A stretch of 64,000 nt of DNA from CAZTDU01 sp964617355 (GCA_964617355.1 CAZTXP010000039.1:18764-82763); one strand, 5' to 3'. Counted from the first letter of the stretch, positions 31,151-40,293 are shown. Notes: generated by a model from the letters alone, not told the origin. Numbers and translations: made by a program.

Positions 31151-31905
31151 TGCAGCCAGCCCTCGCCCCCGTAGATCGACTTCAGCACCTCGTCGCCGAG
31201 CCCGGAAGCATCGCCGTCGTAGACCACGCGGCCGCCCGACATGCCGATGATGCGGTCGGCGAAGCGCTTCGCAAGCTCGACGTCGTGCATGTTGACCATC
31301 ACCGGAATGCCGCGGCCGCGGCACAGGTCGCGCATCAGCGACATGATCTCCACCGATGTCTTCGGGTCGAGCGACGAAGTCGGCTCGTCCGCGAGCAGGA
31401 GCTTGGGTGCCTGCATCAGGGCGCGAGCGATGCCGACGCGCTGTCGCTGCCCGCCCGACAGGCTGTCGGCGCGCTGGTTGGCAAAGCCCGCCAGCCCCAC
31501 GGCCTCCAGCAGCTCGAACGCCCTCGCGATGTCCGCCGGCGGGTAGCGCCGGAACCACGCGCGGATCGGCGAGACATACCCAAGGCGCCCCGACAGCACG
31601 TTCTCCATCACTGTCAGCCGCTCCACGAGGTTGTACTCCTGGAACACCATGCCGATGCCGCGTCGCGCGAGGCGGAGGCCCTTGCGGTCGAGTTTGACGA
31701 GGTCCTGCCCCTGGAACAGGATCTCCCCAGCTGTCGGCTCCACCAGTCGGTTGATGCAGCGGATCAGCGTCGACTTGCCAGTGCCCGAAGGCCCGATGAT
31801 CGCCGTGATGCCGGTGTCGGCCACCTCGAGCGTGATCTCGCGCAGGACCGGCTTGTCCTTCGTGTAGGCCTTGTCGAGCCCGCGGATCGAGAGCGCGGCG
31901 CTCAT
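31147..31905 (-). CDS. phnC: Phosphonate-type ABC transporter ATPase
   Basis: Protein of 252 residues. Walker A GPSGTGKST (about residues 37-45), Q-loop MVFQEYNLVERLTV, signature LSGGQRQRVGIARAL, Walker B LLLADEPTSSLD and the switch region NMHDVELA. The Q-loop sequence and the RRYPPAD region are typical of PhnC. The start overlaps the binding-protein stop by four bases. It is the only ATPase for the two permeases and three binding proteins. Confidence 0.93.
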   Translation of the reverse strand: MSAALSIRGLDKAYTKDKPVLREITLEVADTGITAIIGPSGTGKSTLIRCINRLVEPTAGEILFQGQDLVKLDRKGLRLARRGIGMVFQEYNLVERLTVMENVLSGRLGYVSPIRAWFRRYPPADIARAFELLEAVGLAGFANQRADSLSGGQRQRVGIARALMQAPKLLLADEPTSSLDPKTSVEIMSLMRDLCRGRGIPVMVNMHDVELAKRFADRIIGMSGGRVVYDGDASGLGDEVLKSIYGGEGWLH

Positions 31906-32903
31906 TTCTTCCTCGCCGCCTCGGCGCGCGCCTTCTCCTTCTCGAAGGCCTCGCGCGTGAACGCCTGCCCGCTCGCCTGCGCCACCTCGCGCACGATCGC
32001 CCAGTCCTTCCTGTAGTCGATCGGTTGCCAGCGGTCCGCGCCCTGGAAGCCCTTCTGCATTTCCGGCGTGTAGCGGAAGGCGTAGGTGCATTCGCGGATC
32101 TTCGCCTGCAGTGCGGGTGCGAGGTCGTGCGCCATGGAAAGGCCGCCGGGAGGGAAGTTGCGGCTCTTCCAGATGATGCGGAAGTCATCCATCTTCACCG
32201 TGCCGCGCTCGGCCATGCGCTCGAGGATGTCGTGCGCGATCGGCGCGGCGTCGTAATCGCCCGCCGCCACGCCGGCGATCGAGTGTTCGTGCTTGCCCGA
32301 GAAGAGCGGCTTGTAGTCGCGGTCCGGCACCAGCCCCTCGGACGGGAAGAGCGCGCGAGGCGCGAGGTTGCCGGAATTGGACGAGGGCGTGGTGTGCGCC
32401 ACGCGCTTGCCCTTCAGGTCCGCGAGCTTCTGGAACGGGCTGTCCTTCTTCACGATGGTCCAGAGGTAGTAGCCCTGCGGCCCCTTCGCATCGCCGCGGA
32501 TGCCCACGGGAATCGCCCCCGCCACGTTCACCGCGAACGCGGTGTCGCCGGAGGACATCGTGCCCAGGTGCATGCGGCCCGAACGCATCGCCTCGATCGC
32601 CGCGGCGCTCGAGAACACGTCGTAGTAGCGCACCTTGCGGGCGGTGCACTTCGCGAGATGGTCGACGAACGGCTGCATCAGCTTGTTGAAGACGGCCGGG
32701 TCGTCAAGCGGCGAGTTGGTGAAGAAGAGCGTTTCCGGGTCCTTCTGGCGCTTCGGATCCTTTGGCGTGTCGGCGAGCAGGTCGCCGTCCTCGTCGCAGA
32801 ACGGGGTGTCGAGCTCGCCGCGCGACTTGCAGGCGTCCTGCGCCTGCGCGGCGAGGCAGGCGAGCGCGAGGGCCGCCGCGACGGCGTAGCGAGTCGATGC
32901 CAC
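31902..32903 (-). CDS. PhnD-like phosphonate-type binding protein, copy 1 (nearest the ATPase)
   Basis: Protein of 333 residues from the GTG at 32903, which gives a normal signal peptide ending AAQAQ; a GTG at 32930 in the same frame would run into the preceding gene. Type 2 periplasmic binding fold of the phosphate/phosphite/phosphonate family, with the anion-binding loop TPSSNSG. Near the N terminus is a CDEDGDLLADTPKDP segment shared by all three copies. It is the most diverged copy: the hinge segment reads FFTNSPLDDP where the others have a tyrosine (TYTPVEDP, AYTPIEDP), suggesting a different ligand. Confidence 0.82.
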   Translation of the reverse strand: MASTRYAVAAALALACLAAQAQDACKSRGELDTPFCDEDGDLLADTPKDPKRQKDPETLFFTNSPLDDPAVFNKLMQPFVDHLAKCTARKVRYYDVFSSAAAIEAMRSGRMHLGTMSSGDTAFAVNVAGAIPVGIRGDAKGPQGYYLWTIVKKDSPFQKLADLKGKRVAHTTPSSNSGNLAPRALFPSEGLVPDRDYKPLFSGKHEHSIAGVAAGDYDAAPIAHDILERMAERGTVKMDDFRIIWKSRNFPPGGLSMAHDLAPALQAKIRECTYAFRYTPEMQKGFQGADRWQPIDYRKDWAIVREVAQASGQAFTREAFEKEKARAEAARKK

Positions 32904-32904
32904 G

Positions 32905-33918
32905 CTACTTGCCCGCCGCCTTCTTCGCACGCGCCTCTTCCTCGCGCTTGGACTCCTTCTCGTAGCCCGCGCGGTTGAACTTCTCGCCGCCCGCCTCCGA
33001 GACCTGCCGCACCACTTCCCAGTGCTGCTTGTAGTTGATCGGGAAGAAGCGGTCCGCGCCGTCGAACGCCTTCTGCATCTCGGGCGTGAAGCGGTAGTCG
33101 TAGAAGCACTTCAGCATCCTGTCGCGCAGCGCGGGCTCGAGGTCGTGCGCATACGCGAAGGACGAAGTCGGGAACTTCTGGCTGGTGTAGATGATGCGGA
33201 AGTTCGCCTCGTTGATCTGGCCGCGCGTCGCCATGCGGTGGTACACGTCGGAGGCCACCGCCGCCGCGTCGTAGTCGCCCGAGTTCACGCCCAGGATCGA
33301 CTGGTCGTGCTTGCCCGAGAACAGGATGTTGTAGTCCTTGCCGGGAGCAAGCCCCTCCTTCGGGAACAGCGCCATCGGCGCCATGTGGCCCGAGTTCGAC
33401 GAGGGCGCGGTGTGCGCGACCTTCCTGCCCTTGAGATCCGCGAGCTTCTGGAACGGCGAGTCCTTCTTCACCACCACGACCAGGTTGTAGCCCTGGAAGT
33501 CCTTCTCGTAGCCCTTGATCGCGAACGGCACCGCGCCGGCAATGTTAACGGCGAATGCCGTGGGGCCGGTCGAGAAGCCGCCGACGTGCAGGCGCCCGGA
33601 GCGCATGGCCTCGATCTCGGCGGCGTTCGACTGCACCTGGAAGAACACCACGCGCTTGCCCGTGCACTGGGCGAGGTGGTCGGTGAACGGCTTGAAGATC
33701 TTCTCGTAGACCGCGGGATCCTCCACCGGCGTGTAGGTGAAGACCAGCGTCGACGGGTTCTTCAGCTTCTTCGGGTCCTTCGGCGTGTCGGCGACGAGGT
33801 CGCCGTTCTCGTCGCAGTACTGCGGGTCGAGGTCGCCGCGGCTCTTGCAGGCGTCCTGCGCGAACGCGCCGAGGGAAAGGCTGGCGCCGGCAAGCCCGGC
33901 GAGCAGGGTCTTCAGCAT
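32905..33918 (-). CDS. PhnD-like phosphonate-type binding protein, copy 2
   Basis: Protein of 337 residues with a signal peptide (LSLGAFAQ) and AAGGAGG ribosome binding site. Same fold and layout as copies 1 and 3: N-terminal DACKSRGDLD then CDENGDLVADTPKDP, FTYTPVEDPAVY, the ligand loop APSSNSG and a Lys/Glu-rich tail (KRAEEEARAKKA-like). Four conserved cysteines suggest two disulfides. Which oxyanion it binds cannot be told from the sequence. Confidence 0.85.
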   Translation of the reverse strand: MLKTLLAGLAGASLSLGAFAQDACKSRGDLDPQYCDENGDLVADTPKDPKKLKNPSTLVFTYTPVEDPAVYEKIFKPFTDHLAQCTGKRVVFFQVQSNAAEIEAMRSGRLHVGGFSTGPTAFAVNIAGAVPFAIKGYEKDFQGYNLVVVVKKDSPFQKLADLKGRKVAHTAPSSNSGHMAPMALFPKEGLAPGKDYNILFSGKHDQSILGVNSGDYDAAAVASDVYHRMATRGQINEANFRIIYTSQKFPTSSFAYAHDLEPALRDRMLKCFYDYRFTPEMQKAFDGADRFFPINYKQHWEVVRQVSEAGGEKFNRAGYEKESKREEEARAKKAAGK

Positions 33919-33937
33919 GGATGGTTCCTCCTTGGGA

Positions 33938-34945
33938 CTATTTCTTCTTCGCGCGCGCCGCGTCCTCGGCGGCGCGCTCCTTCTCGAATCCGGCCCGGTT
34001 GTACGGCGTGCCCGAATCCTCGGCCACCTTGCGTACCAGCGCCCAGTCGTCCTTGTACGACACCGGCAGGAAGCGGTCGTCGCCGAGGAACTCCTTCTTC
34101 ATCTCGGCGGTGAAGCGGTAGCCGAGGAAGCATTCCTTGAGTTTTGCGGCCAGCGCCGGCTCGAGGTCGTGCGAGTGCGCGAACGACGAGGTCGGGAAGT
34201 GGCCGCTGCGGTAGATCACGCGCAGGTCGTCCGGCTTGATGATGCCCCGGTTCAGGAAGCGGTCGAGGATGTCCGAGGTGATCGGCGCGCCGTCGTAGTC
34301 GCCGTTCATCACGCCCATCAGCGACTGGTCGTGCTTGCCGGAGTAGAGCACCTTGTAGTCCTTGTCCGGTACCAGCCCCTCGGCCGGGAACAGCGCGCGC
34401 GGCGCGAGATTGCCCGAGTTCGAGGACGGCGAGGTGTGCGCCACCCGCTTGCCCTTCAGGTCCGCCAGCTTCTGCACGGGGCTGTCCTTCTTCACGATCA
34501 CGACCTGCGTGTACGTGCGCGGCCCCTTCTCGTTGCCCTTGATCGCGAACGGCACCGCGCCCGACAGGTTCACCGCGAAGCCGGTCTGTCCGCTGGCGAA
34601 GCCCGCCACGTGCAGGCGGCCGGCGCGCATCGCCTCGATCTGCGCCGCGTTCGACTGCACCGTGAAGTAGACGACTTTCTTCGCGGTGCACGAGGCGAGG
34701 TGCTCCTGGAAGGGCTTGAAGAGGTTCTGGTAGACCGCCGGATCCTCGATCGGCGTATAGGCGAACACCAGCGTGCCGGGGTTCTTCAGGCGCTTGGGGT
34801 CCTTCGGCGCGTCGGCGACGAGATCCTTGTTCTCGTCGCAGTAGATCGAGTCCAGCTCGCCGCGGTGCGCGCAGGCGTCCTGCGCCCACGCTGCGGGCGC
34901 GACGAGCGCGAACGATGCAGCGGCGATCAGCCTGTGGACAGCCAT
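33938..34945 (-). CDS. PhnD-like phosphonate-type binding protein, copy 3 (first gene of the operon)
   Basis: Protein of 335 residues with a signal peptide (PAAWAQ) and a strong GGAGGAGG ribosome binding site. Closest to copy 2: FAYTPIEDPAVY, TSPSSNSGNLAP and YSGKHDQSLMGV correspond position by position. The N-terminal motif is CDENKDLVADAPKDP, with a lysine in place of the glycine. It is followed 19 bases later by copy 2. No phosphonate-breakdown genes (C-P lyase, phnX, ptxD) occur in the window. Confidence 0.85.
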   Translation of the reverse strand: MAVHRLIAAASFALVAPAAWAQDACAHRGELDSIYCDENKDLVADAPKDPKRLKNPGTLVFAYTPIEDPAVYQNLFKPFQEHLASCTAKKVVYFTVQSNAAQIEAMRAGRLHVAGFASGQTGFAVNLSGAVPFAIKGNEKGPRTYTQVVIVKKDSPVQKLADLKGKRVAHTSPSSNSGNLAPRALFPAEGLVPDKDYKVLYSGKHDQSLMGVMNGDYDGAPITSDILDRFLNRGIIKPDDLRVIYRSGHFPTSSFAHSHDLEPALAAKLKECFLGYRFTAEMKKEFLGDDRFLPVSYKDDWALVRKVAEDSGTPYNRAGFEKERAAEDAARAKKK

Positions 34946-34971
34946 CGTTGATTGCCTCCTCCGGGGAAGCC

Positions 34972-35023
34972 GGAATGGTACCGCTTCGCCAGAATTTCGC
35001 CATGCTCGGGTGGTACCATTTCC
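34972..35023. promoter_or_regulatory. Inverted repeat in the phn / glmU divergent promoter region
   Basis: GGAATGGTACC (34972-34982) and GGTACCATTTCC (35012-35023) are inverted copies with a single-base difference, their centres about 40 bases apart. They occupy most of the 81 bases between the start of the first binding-protein gene and glmU. This may be a paired operator site for looping or for two dimers; the regulator is unknown. Confidence 0.35.
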
Positions 35024-35026
35024 CGC

Positions 35027-36388
35027 ATGCCAATGGAGGTGATCGTGCTTGCCGCGGGGCAGGGCAAGCGCATGAATTCGGACCTGCCGAAGGTTTTGCA
35101 TCCGCTCGCCGGGCGCCCGCTGCTCGCGCACGTGATCGCCGAGGCGCGCGCGCTGGGAGCGGCGCGCATCGTGGTGGTCCACGGCCATCGCGCCGAGGCG
35201 GTGAAGGCGGCCTTTCCCGATGCCGATGTCGCCTGGGCTCTGCAAGCCGAACAACTCGGCACCGGCCACGCGGTGCGCACCGCGCTGCCGTTCGTCTCCA
35301 AGGGGGCGGATGTCCTCGTGCTGGCCGGCGACATGCCGCTGCTGCAGGCCGCGTCGCTGCGGCGCCTCGCCGACGCGGCCAAGGGCGGCCTCGCGCTCCT
35401 GACGGCCGAGTTCCCGGAGACTCCCGCCTATGGCCGCGTGGTGCGCGACGCCGCGGGCAAGGTCGCGCGCATCGTCGAGCAGCGAGATGCGAACGAGGCC
35501 GAGCGCGCGATCCGCGAGTGCTACGTCGGCACGCTGGCGTGCCCTCGCGAACGGATCGAGGCCTGGCTCGCCCGCGTCGGCAACGACAATGCGCAGAAGG
35601 AGTACTACCTCACCGACGTGGTCGCGCTCGCCGCGGCCGACCACGCGAACCTGTCCACGGTGAAGCTCGACGACCACCGCGAGGCCTTCGGCGTGAATTC
35701 CCGCCACGACCTCGCGATCGCCGAGCGCGCCTACCAGAACCGGCAGGCGCTGCGCCTGCTCGAGTCCGGCGTGACGCTCGCCGACCTCTGGCGCACCGAC
35801 GTGCGCGGTGAACTCACCTGCGGCCGCGACGTGCACATTGACGTCAATTGCGTGTTCGAAGGAAAGGTCTCGCTCGGCGATGGCGTGCGCATCGGGCCGA
35901 ACTGCGTGTTGAGGAACGTCACGCTCGCCGCCGGCACGCAGGTGCTGGCGTTCTCGCACCTCGAGGACGCCGAGGTCGGCGCCGGCTGCCGAATCGGCCC
36001 TTACGCGCGGCTGCGCCCCGGCGCCGTACTGGCCGAGGACGTGCATGTCGGCAACTTCGTCGAGGTGAAGGCCGCGCGCATGGGCAAGGGCGCGAAGGCC
36101 AACCACCTCGCCTACGTCGGCGACGCCGAGGTCGGCGCGCGCACCAACGTCGGCGCAGGCACCATCACCTGCAACTACGACGGCGTGGCCAAGCACCGTA
36201 CCGTGATCGAGGAAGACTGCTTCATCGGCTCGGACACCACGCTGGTCGCGCCGGTGCGGATCGCGAAGGGCTCGTACATCGGCGCCGGGTCGACGATCAC
36301 CAGGGACACGCCGGCCGGGCAGCTGACCCTCAGCCGCGCGAAGCAGTTGTCCGTGCCCGGCTGGAAGCCGCCGAAGAAGGGGGCCTGA
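35027..36388 (+). CDS. glmU: Bifunctional UDP-N-acetylglucosamine pyrophosphorylase / glucosamine-1-phosphate acetyltransferase
   Basis: Protein of 453 residues. The N-terminal uridyltransferase domain has LAAGQGKRMNSDLPKVLH, and the C-terminal half is the left-handed beta-helix acetyltransferase, with hexapeptide repeats and the NFVEVKAARMGKGAKANHLAYVGD segment and GAGTITCNYDG. It makes UDP-GlcNAc for peptidoglycan and LPS. ATG 35033 (two residues shorter) is an alternative start. Confidence 0.96.
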   Translation: MPMEVIVLAAGQGKRMNSDLPKVLHPLAGRPLLAHVIAEARALGAARIVVVHGHRAEAVKAAFPDADVAWALQAEQLGTGHAVRTALPFVSKGADVLVLAGDMPLLQAASLRRLADAAKGGLALLTAEFPETPAYGRVVRDAAGKVARIVEQRDANEAERAIRECYVGTLACPRERIEAWLARVGNDNAQKEYYLTDVVALAAADHANLSTVKLDDHREAFGVNSRHDLAIAERAYQNRQALRLLESGVTLADLWRTDVRGELTCGRDVHIDVNCVFEGKVSLGDGVRIGPNCVLRNVTLAAGTQVLAFSHLEDAEVGAGCRIGPYARLRPGAVLAEDVHVGNFVEVKAARMGKGAKANHLAYVGDAEVGARTNVGAGTITCNYDGVAKHRTVIEEDCFIGSDTTLVAPVRIAKGSYIGAGSTITRDTPAGQLTLSRAKQLSVPGWKPPKKGA

Positions 36389-36392
36389 GGCC

Positions 36393-38207
36393 ATGTGCGG
36401 CATCGTCGGCGCCGCGGCGTCGCGCGACATCGTGCCCGTGTTGATCGAGGGCCTGCGGCGGCTGGAATACCGTGGCTACGATTCCTGCGGCGTGGCCGGC
36501 ATTCGAGGCGGTGCGCTCGAGCGCGTGCGCAGCATCGAACGTGTGCAATCCCTCTCCGAGCAGGTCTCCGCGCAAGGCTTCGCGGCCGAGACCGGGATCG
36601 CACACACGCGCTGGGCGACGCACGGGGCGCCCGCGACGCGCAACGCGCATCCGCTGGCCTCGCGCGACGCGATCGCCGTCGTGCACAACGGCATCATCGA
36701 GAACCACGACGAACTGAGGTCGGAGCTGAAGGCCGCGGGCTACGTCTTCGACAGCCAGACCGACACCGAGGTGATCGCGCACCTGGTGCACAGCCTCTAC
36801 GCGGGCGAACTGTTCGAGGCCGTGAAGCGGGCGGTGTCGCGCCTCGTTGGCGCCTACGCGATCGCCGTGGTCGCGCGCGCTGAACCCCACGTGGTCGTGG
36901 GCGCGCGCGCCGGCAGCCCGCTGGTGGTGGGCGAGGGCCGTGGCGAGATGTTCCTCGCGTCGGATGCGCTGGCGCTCGCCGGCACCACCGACCGCATCGC
37001 CTACCTCGAGGAAGGCGACGTCGCGCGCATCGACCGCGAGGGCTTCCGCGTGGCGGACGCTGGCGGGCGGGAGGCGCGGCGGCCCGTTCGCGTCGTGCAC
37101 ATCGCCGCCGGCTCCGAGGATCTCGGCCCCTACCGGCACTACATGCAGAAGGAGATCTTCGAGCAGCCGCGCGCGGTCGCCGATACGCTCGAAGGCGTCG
37201 ACGCCGTCTCGCCCGCGATCTTCGGCGACGAGACAGGCGTGCTCGCAGGCGTGCGTTCCGTGCTGGTGCTCGCCTGCGGCACGAGCTACTACGCCGGCCT
37301 CACGGCGCGCGAATGGATCGAGACGCTGGCCGGCATCCCGGCGCGCGTCGAGATCGCGAGCGAGTACCGCTATCGCACCAGCGTGCCGGACCCGGAAGCC
37401 CTCGTCGTCGTGGTCTCGCAGTCCGGCGAGACCGCCGACACGCTCGCGGCGCTGAAGCACGCACGCGCCCTCGGCCATTCGAAGACGCTCGCGATCTGCA
37501 ACGTCGCCACCAGCGCCATGATGCGCGAGACCGGCCTGCAGTTCCGCACGCGCGCCGGCGTCGAGATCGGCGTGGCCTCGACCAAGGCGTTCACCACCCA
37601 GCTCACCGCGCTCTTCCTGCTCGCGCTCGCGCTGGCCAAGGCTCGCGGCCGGCTCGACGCAGCCGCCGAGGCGGGCCACCTTCGCGCCCTGCGGCATTTG
37701 CCCAAGGCGATTGGTGCCGCGCTGGCGCTCGAGCCGCAGGTGATCGCGTGGGCGGCGCGCTTCGCGAAGCGCGAACACGCCCTGTTCCTCGGCCGCGGCC
37801 TGCACTACCCGATCGCGCTCGAAGGCGCGCTGAAGCTGAAGGAGATCTCCTACATCCACGCCGAGGCCTATCCGGCGGGCGAGCTGAAGCACGGCCCGCT
37901 CGCGCTGGTGACCGGCGAGATGCCGGTGGTCACCGTGGCGCCCAACGACGCGCTGCTCGAGAAGCTGAAGTCGAACATGCAGGAGGTGCGCGCGCGCGGC
38001 GGCGAGCTCTATGTGTTTGCCGACGCGGACTCGCGCATCACGGCCGGCGACGGCGTGAACGTCGTGCGTCTCCCGGAACACTACGGGCTGCTGTCGCCGA
38101 TCCTGCACGTCGTGCCGCTGCAGCTGCTTGCGTACCACACGGCGCTCGCGAGGGGCACCGACGTCGACAAGCCGCGCAACCTCGCGAAGTCGGTGACGGT
38201 GGAGTAG
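36393..38207 (+). CDS. glmS: Glutamine-fructose-6-phosphate aminotransferase (isomerizing)
   Basis: Protein of 604 residues. Starts MCGIVGA, whose cysteine becomes the N-terminal nucleophile of the glutaminase domain (about 1-240; RWATHGAP, HNGIIENH). Two SIS sugar-isomerase domains follow (CGTSYYAG; SQSGETADT; GRGLHYPIALEGALKLKEISYIHAEAYPAGELKHGP) and the end is AKSVTVE. It provides glucosamine-6-phosphate, two steps before GlmU. Four bases behind glmU, so the two are co-transcribed. Confidence 0.97.
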   Translation: MCGIVGAAASRDIVPVLIEGLRRLEYRGYDSCGVAGIRGGALERVRSIERVQSLSEQVSAQGFAAETGIAHTRWATHGAPATRNAHPLASRDAIAVVHNGIIENHDELRSELKAAGYVFDSQTDTEVIAHLVHSLYAGELFEAVKRAVSRLVGAYAIAVVARAEPHVVVGARAGSPLVVGEGRGEMFLASDALALAGTTDRIAYLEEGDVARIDREGFRVADAGGREARRPVRVVHIAAGSEDLGPYRHYMQKEIFEQPRAVADTLEGVDAVSPAIFGDETGVLAGVRSVLVLACGTSYYAGLTAREWIETLAGIPARVEIASEYRYRTSVPDPEALVVVVSQSGETADTLAALKHARALGHSKTLAICNVATSAMMRETGLQFRTRAGVEIGVASTKAFTTQLTALFLLALALAKARGRLDAAAEAGHLRALRHLPKAIGAALALEPQVIAWAARFAKREHALFLGRGLHYPIALEGALKLKEISYIHAEAYPAGELKHGPLALVTGEMPVVTVAPNDALLEKLKSNMQEVRARGGELYVFADADSRITAGDGVNVVRLPEHYGLLSPILHVVPLQLLAYHTALARGTDVDKPRNLAKSVTVE

Positions 38208-38209
38208 CC

Positions 38210-39775
38210 GTGGCCGCGGCGATCGATGCGATCGTCGTCGGCGCCGGCCACAACGGCCTCGCCTGCGCCTGCTATCTCGCCCGTGCCGGGCTGAAGGTCA
38301 CCGTGCTGGAACGCCGGTCCGTGGTCGGCGGCGCGGCGGTGACCGAGGAGTTCCATCCCGGGTTTCGCAACTCTGTCGCCGCGTACACGGTGAGCCTGCT
38401 GTCGCCGAAGGTGATCCGCGACCTGGACCTCGCGCGCCACGGCCTGCGCCTCGTCGAGCGCCCGTTCTCGAACTTCCTGCCGCTCGAGGCGAGCTACCTG
38501 AAGGTGGGCGGCGGCGTCGAGGCGACGCAGCGCGAGCTGGCGAAGTTCTCCGCGCGCGACGCCGAACGCCTGCCGCGCTACTGGGCGATGCTGGAGCGCG
38601 TCGCCGACGTCTTGCGCGCGCTCGTCCTCGAGACGCCGCCGAATGCCGGCGGCGGCCTGCACGATGCGCTGCGCGCGCTGAAGGCCGGGCGCCTGCTGAA
38701 GTCGCTCGACATGGAGGCGCGCCGCGACGCATTGGAGCTTTTCTCTCGCAGCGCCGCCGAGGTGCTCGACCCCTGGTTCGAGGGCGAGGCGATCCGCGCC
38801 GCGTTCGGCTTCGACGCGGTGGTCGGCAACTACGCGAGCCCGTACCACCCTGGCACCGGCTACGTGCTGCTGCACCACTGCTTCGGCGAGGTGAACGGCA
38901 AGCGCGGCGCGTGGGGCCACGCGATCGGCGGCATGGGCGCGATCACGCAGGCCATGTCCGCCGAGGCGCGCCGGCTCGGCATCGAGATCCGCTGCGACGC
39001 GCCGGTCGCGCGCGTCGAGCCCGGTCGCGTGACGCTCGCCGACGGCACCGAGCTCGCCGCGCGCACGATCGCCGCCAACGTGCACCCGAAGCTCCTGTTC
39101 CTCGACCTCGTGCCCGCGCCCGAATTGCCGCCCGCGTTCGTCGAGCGCATGCGGCGCCACAAGAACGGTTCGGGGACGTTTCGCATGAACGTCGCGCTGT
39201 CGGCACTGCCGCGCTTTCGCGTATTGCCCGAAGAAGGGCCGCACCATGCGAGCGGCATCATCATGGCGCCCTCGCTCGACTACATGGACCGCGCATACCT
39301 CGACGCGCGTGCCGACGGCATCGCGCGCGCGCCGATCGTCGAGATGCTGATCCCGAGCACGCTGGACGACACCCTGGCGCCGAAGGGCGCGCACGTCGCC
39401 AGCCTCTTCTGCCAGCACTTCGCGCCCGATGCGGATTGGTCGACGCGCAAGGACGAAGCTATCGGCCGCATCTTCGATGTCGTCGAGTCGCATGCGCCGG
39501 GATTCCGCGCGAGCGTCCTCGGGCACGGTGCGTTGTCGCCCGCCGACCTGGAGCGCGACTTCGGCTTGGTCGGTGGCGACATCTTCCACGGCGCGCTGTC
39601 GCTCGACCAGCTCTGGTCCGCGCGGCCGATGCTCGGACACGCGGATTACCGGACGCCCGTGAAGGGTCTCTATCTATGCGGTTCCGGCGCGCATCCGGGA
39701 GGCGGCGTGACCGGCGCGCCCGGCCACAACTGCGCGCGCGAGATCCTGCGCGACCTCGGGCTACGCCTTCGCTGA
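38210..39775 (+). CDS. FAD-dependent oxidoreductase, PYROXD2/phytoene-desaturase-like
   Basis: Protein of 521 residues from the GTG two bases after glmS. The dinucleotide-binding loop is AIVVGAGHNGLACACYLARAG, followed by VLERRSVVGGAAVTEE, and the C-terminal FAD contact is LYLCGSGAHPGGGVTGAPGHN. The family is amine-oxidase/phytoene-desaturase-like; bacterial members are usually annotated NAD(P)/FAD-dependent oxidoreductase and their substrates are unknown. No carotenoid genes are nearby. Its end overlaps the convergent thioesterase by 15 bases. Confidence 0.85.
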   Translation: MAAAIDAIVVGAGHNGLACACYLARAGLKVTVLERRSVVGGAAVTEEFHPGFRNSVAAYTVSLLSPKVIRDLDLARHGLRLVERPFSNFLPLEASYLKVGGGVEATQRELAKFSARDAERLPRYWAMLERVADVLRALVLETPPNAGGGLHDALRALKAGRLLKSLDMEARRDALELFSRSAAEVLDPWFEGEAIRAAFGFDAVVGNYASPYHPGTGYVLLHHCFGEVNGKRGAWGHAIGGMGAITQAMSAEARRLGIEIRCDAPVARVEPGRVTLADGTELAARTIAANVHPKLLFLDLVPAPELPPAFVERMRRHKNGSGTFRMNVALSALPRFRVLPEEGPHHASGIIMAPSLDYMDRAYLDARADGIARAPIVEMLIPSTLDDTLAPKGAHVASLFCQHFAPDADWSTRKDEAIGRIFDVVESHAPGFRASVLGHGALSPADLERDFGLVGGDIFHGALSLDQLWSARPMLGHADYRTPVKGLYLCGSGAHPGGGVTGAPGHNCAREILRDLGLRLR

Positions 39776-40246
39776 GGGCATCGGGAACACCATGCAGGTC
39801 ACGGTGCCGTGCGCGTACAGCTTGCCGGCGGCATCGGTCAACCGGCCCTCGGCCGTGGCGATGCGCGCGCCCATGTGGATGACGCGACCTTCGGCGCGCA
39901 TCTCGCCGGTGGATTCGAGCGGCGGTCGCACGAAGTTCACCTTCAGCTCGACCGTGGTGTAGGCCTGCCCGCGCGGCACGCGGGTGTGTACCGCGCAGCT
40001 CATGCAGGAATCGAGCAGCATGGAGATCCATCCCCCGTGCACCGTGCCGAGCGGATTGTAGAAGTCGGCCTTCGGCATGCCGACGAACGCGACGAAGCCC
40101 TCGTTGACTTCGTGCAGCCGGAAGTGGCCTGCCTCGCACACGGGAGCCTGCGGAAACCGGCCGTCCAGAATGCCCCGCATCAGCTCGAGGCCGCTCAAGT
40201 CGTTCGGGCCGTCGGGCGGCAGTACGCCGTAGCGCAATTCGCTCAT
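39761..40246 (-). CDS. PaaI-family hotdog thioesterase
   Basis: Protein of 161 residues. The hotdog-fold active-site helix is seen in NPLGTVHGGWISMLLDSCMSCAVHT (the HGG...LD pattern), with the strand KVNFVRPPLESTGEMRAEGRVIHMG following. Such enzymes hydrolyse acyl- or aryl-CoA thioesters. ATG 40246 is chosen because a GAGG site lies at the right distance; ATG 40255 is also in frame. Confidence 0.85.
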   Translation of the reverse strand: MSELRYGVLPPDGPNDLSGLELMRGILDGRFPQAPVCEAGHFRLHEVNEGFVAFVGMPKADFYNPLGTVHGGWISMLLDSCMSCAVHTRVPRGQAYTTVELKVNFVRPPLESTGEMRAEGRVIHMGARIATAEGRLTDAAGKLYAHGTVTCMVFPMPSAKA

Positions 40247-40293
40247 CGTGGGCATCCTCGGCTCGTGGTGGCGCCCAGCATATCGCAGCGTGC

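Noticed and set aside
29559..34945. A complete phosphonate degradation locus
   Set aside because: Only transport genes are present; no C-P lyase, phosphonatase or phosphite dehydrogenase gene is in the window.
38210..39775. Carotenoid biosynthesis (phytoene desaturase)
   Set aside because: The protein is of the PYROXD2-like subgroup and no crtB, crtE or related genes are nearby.
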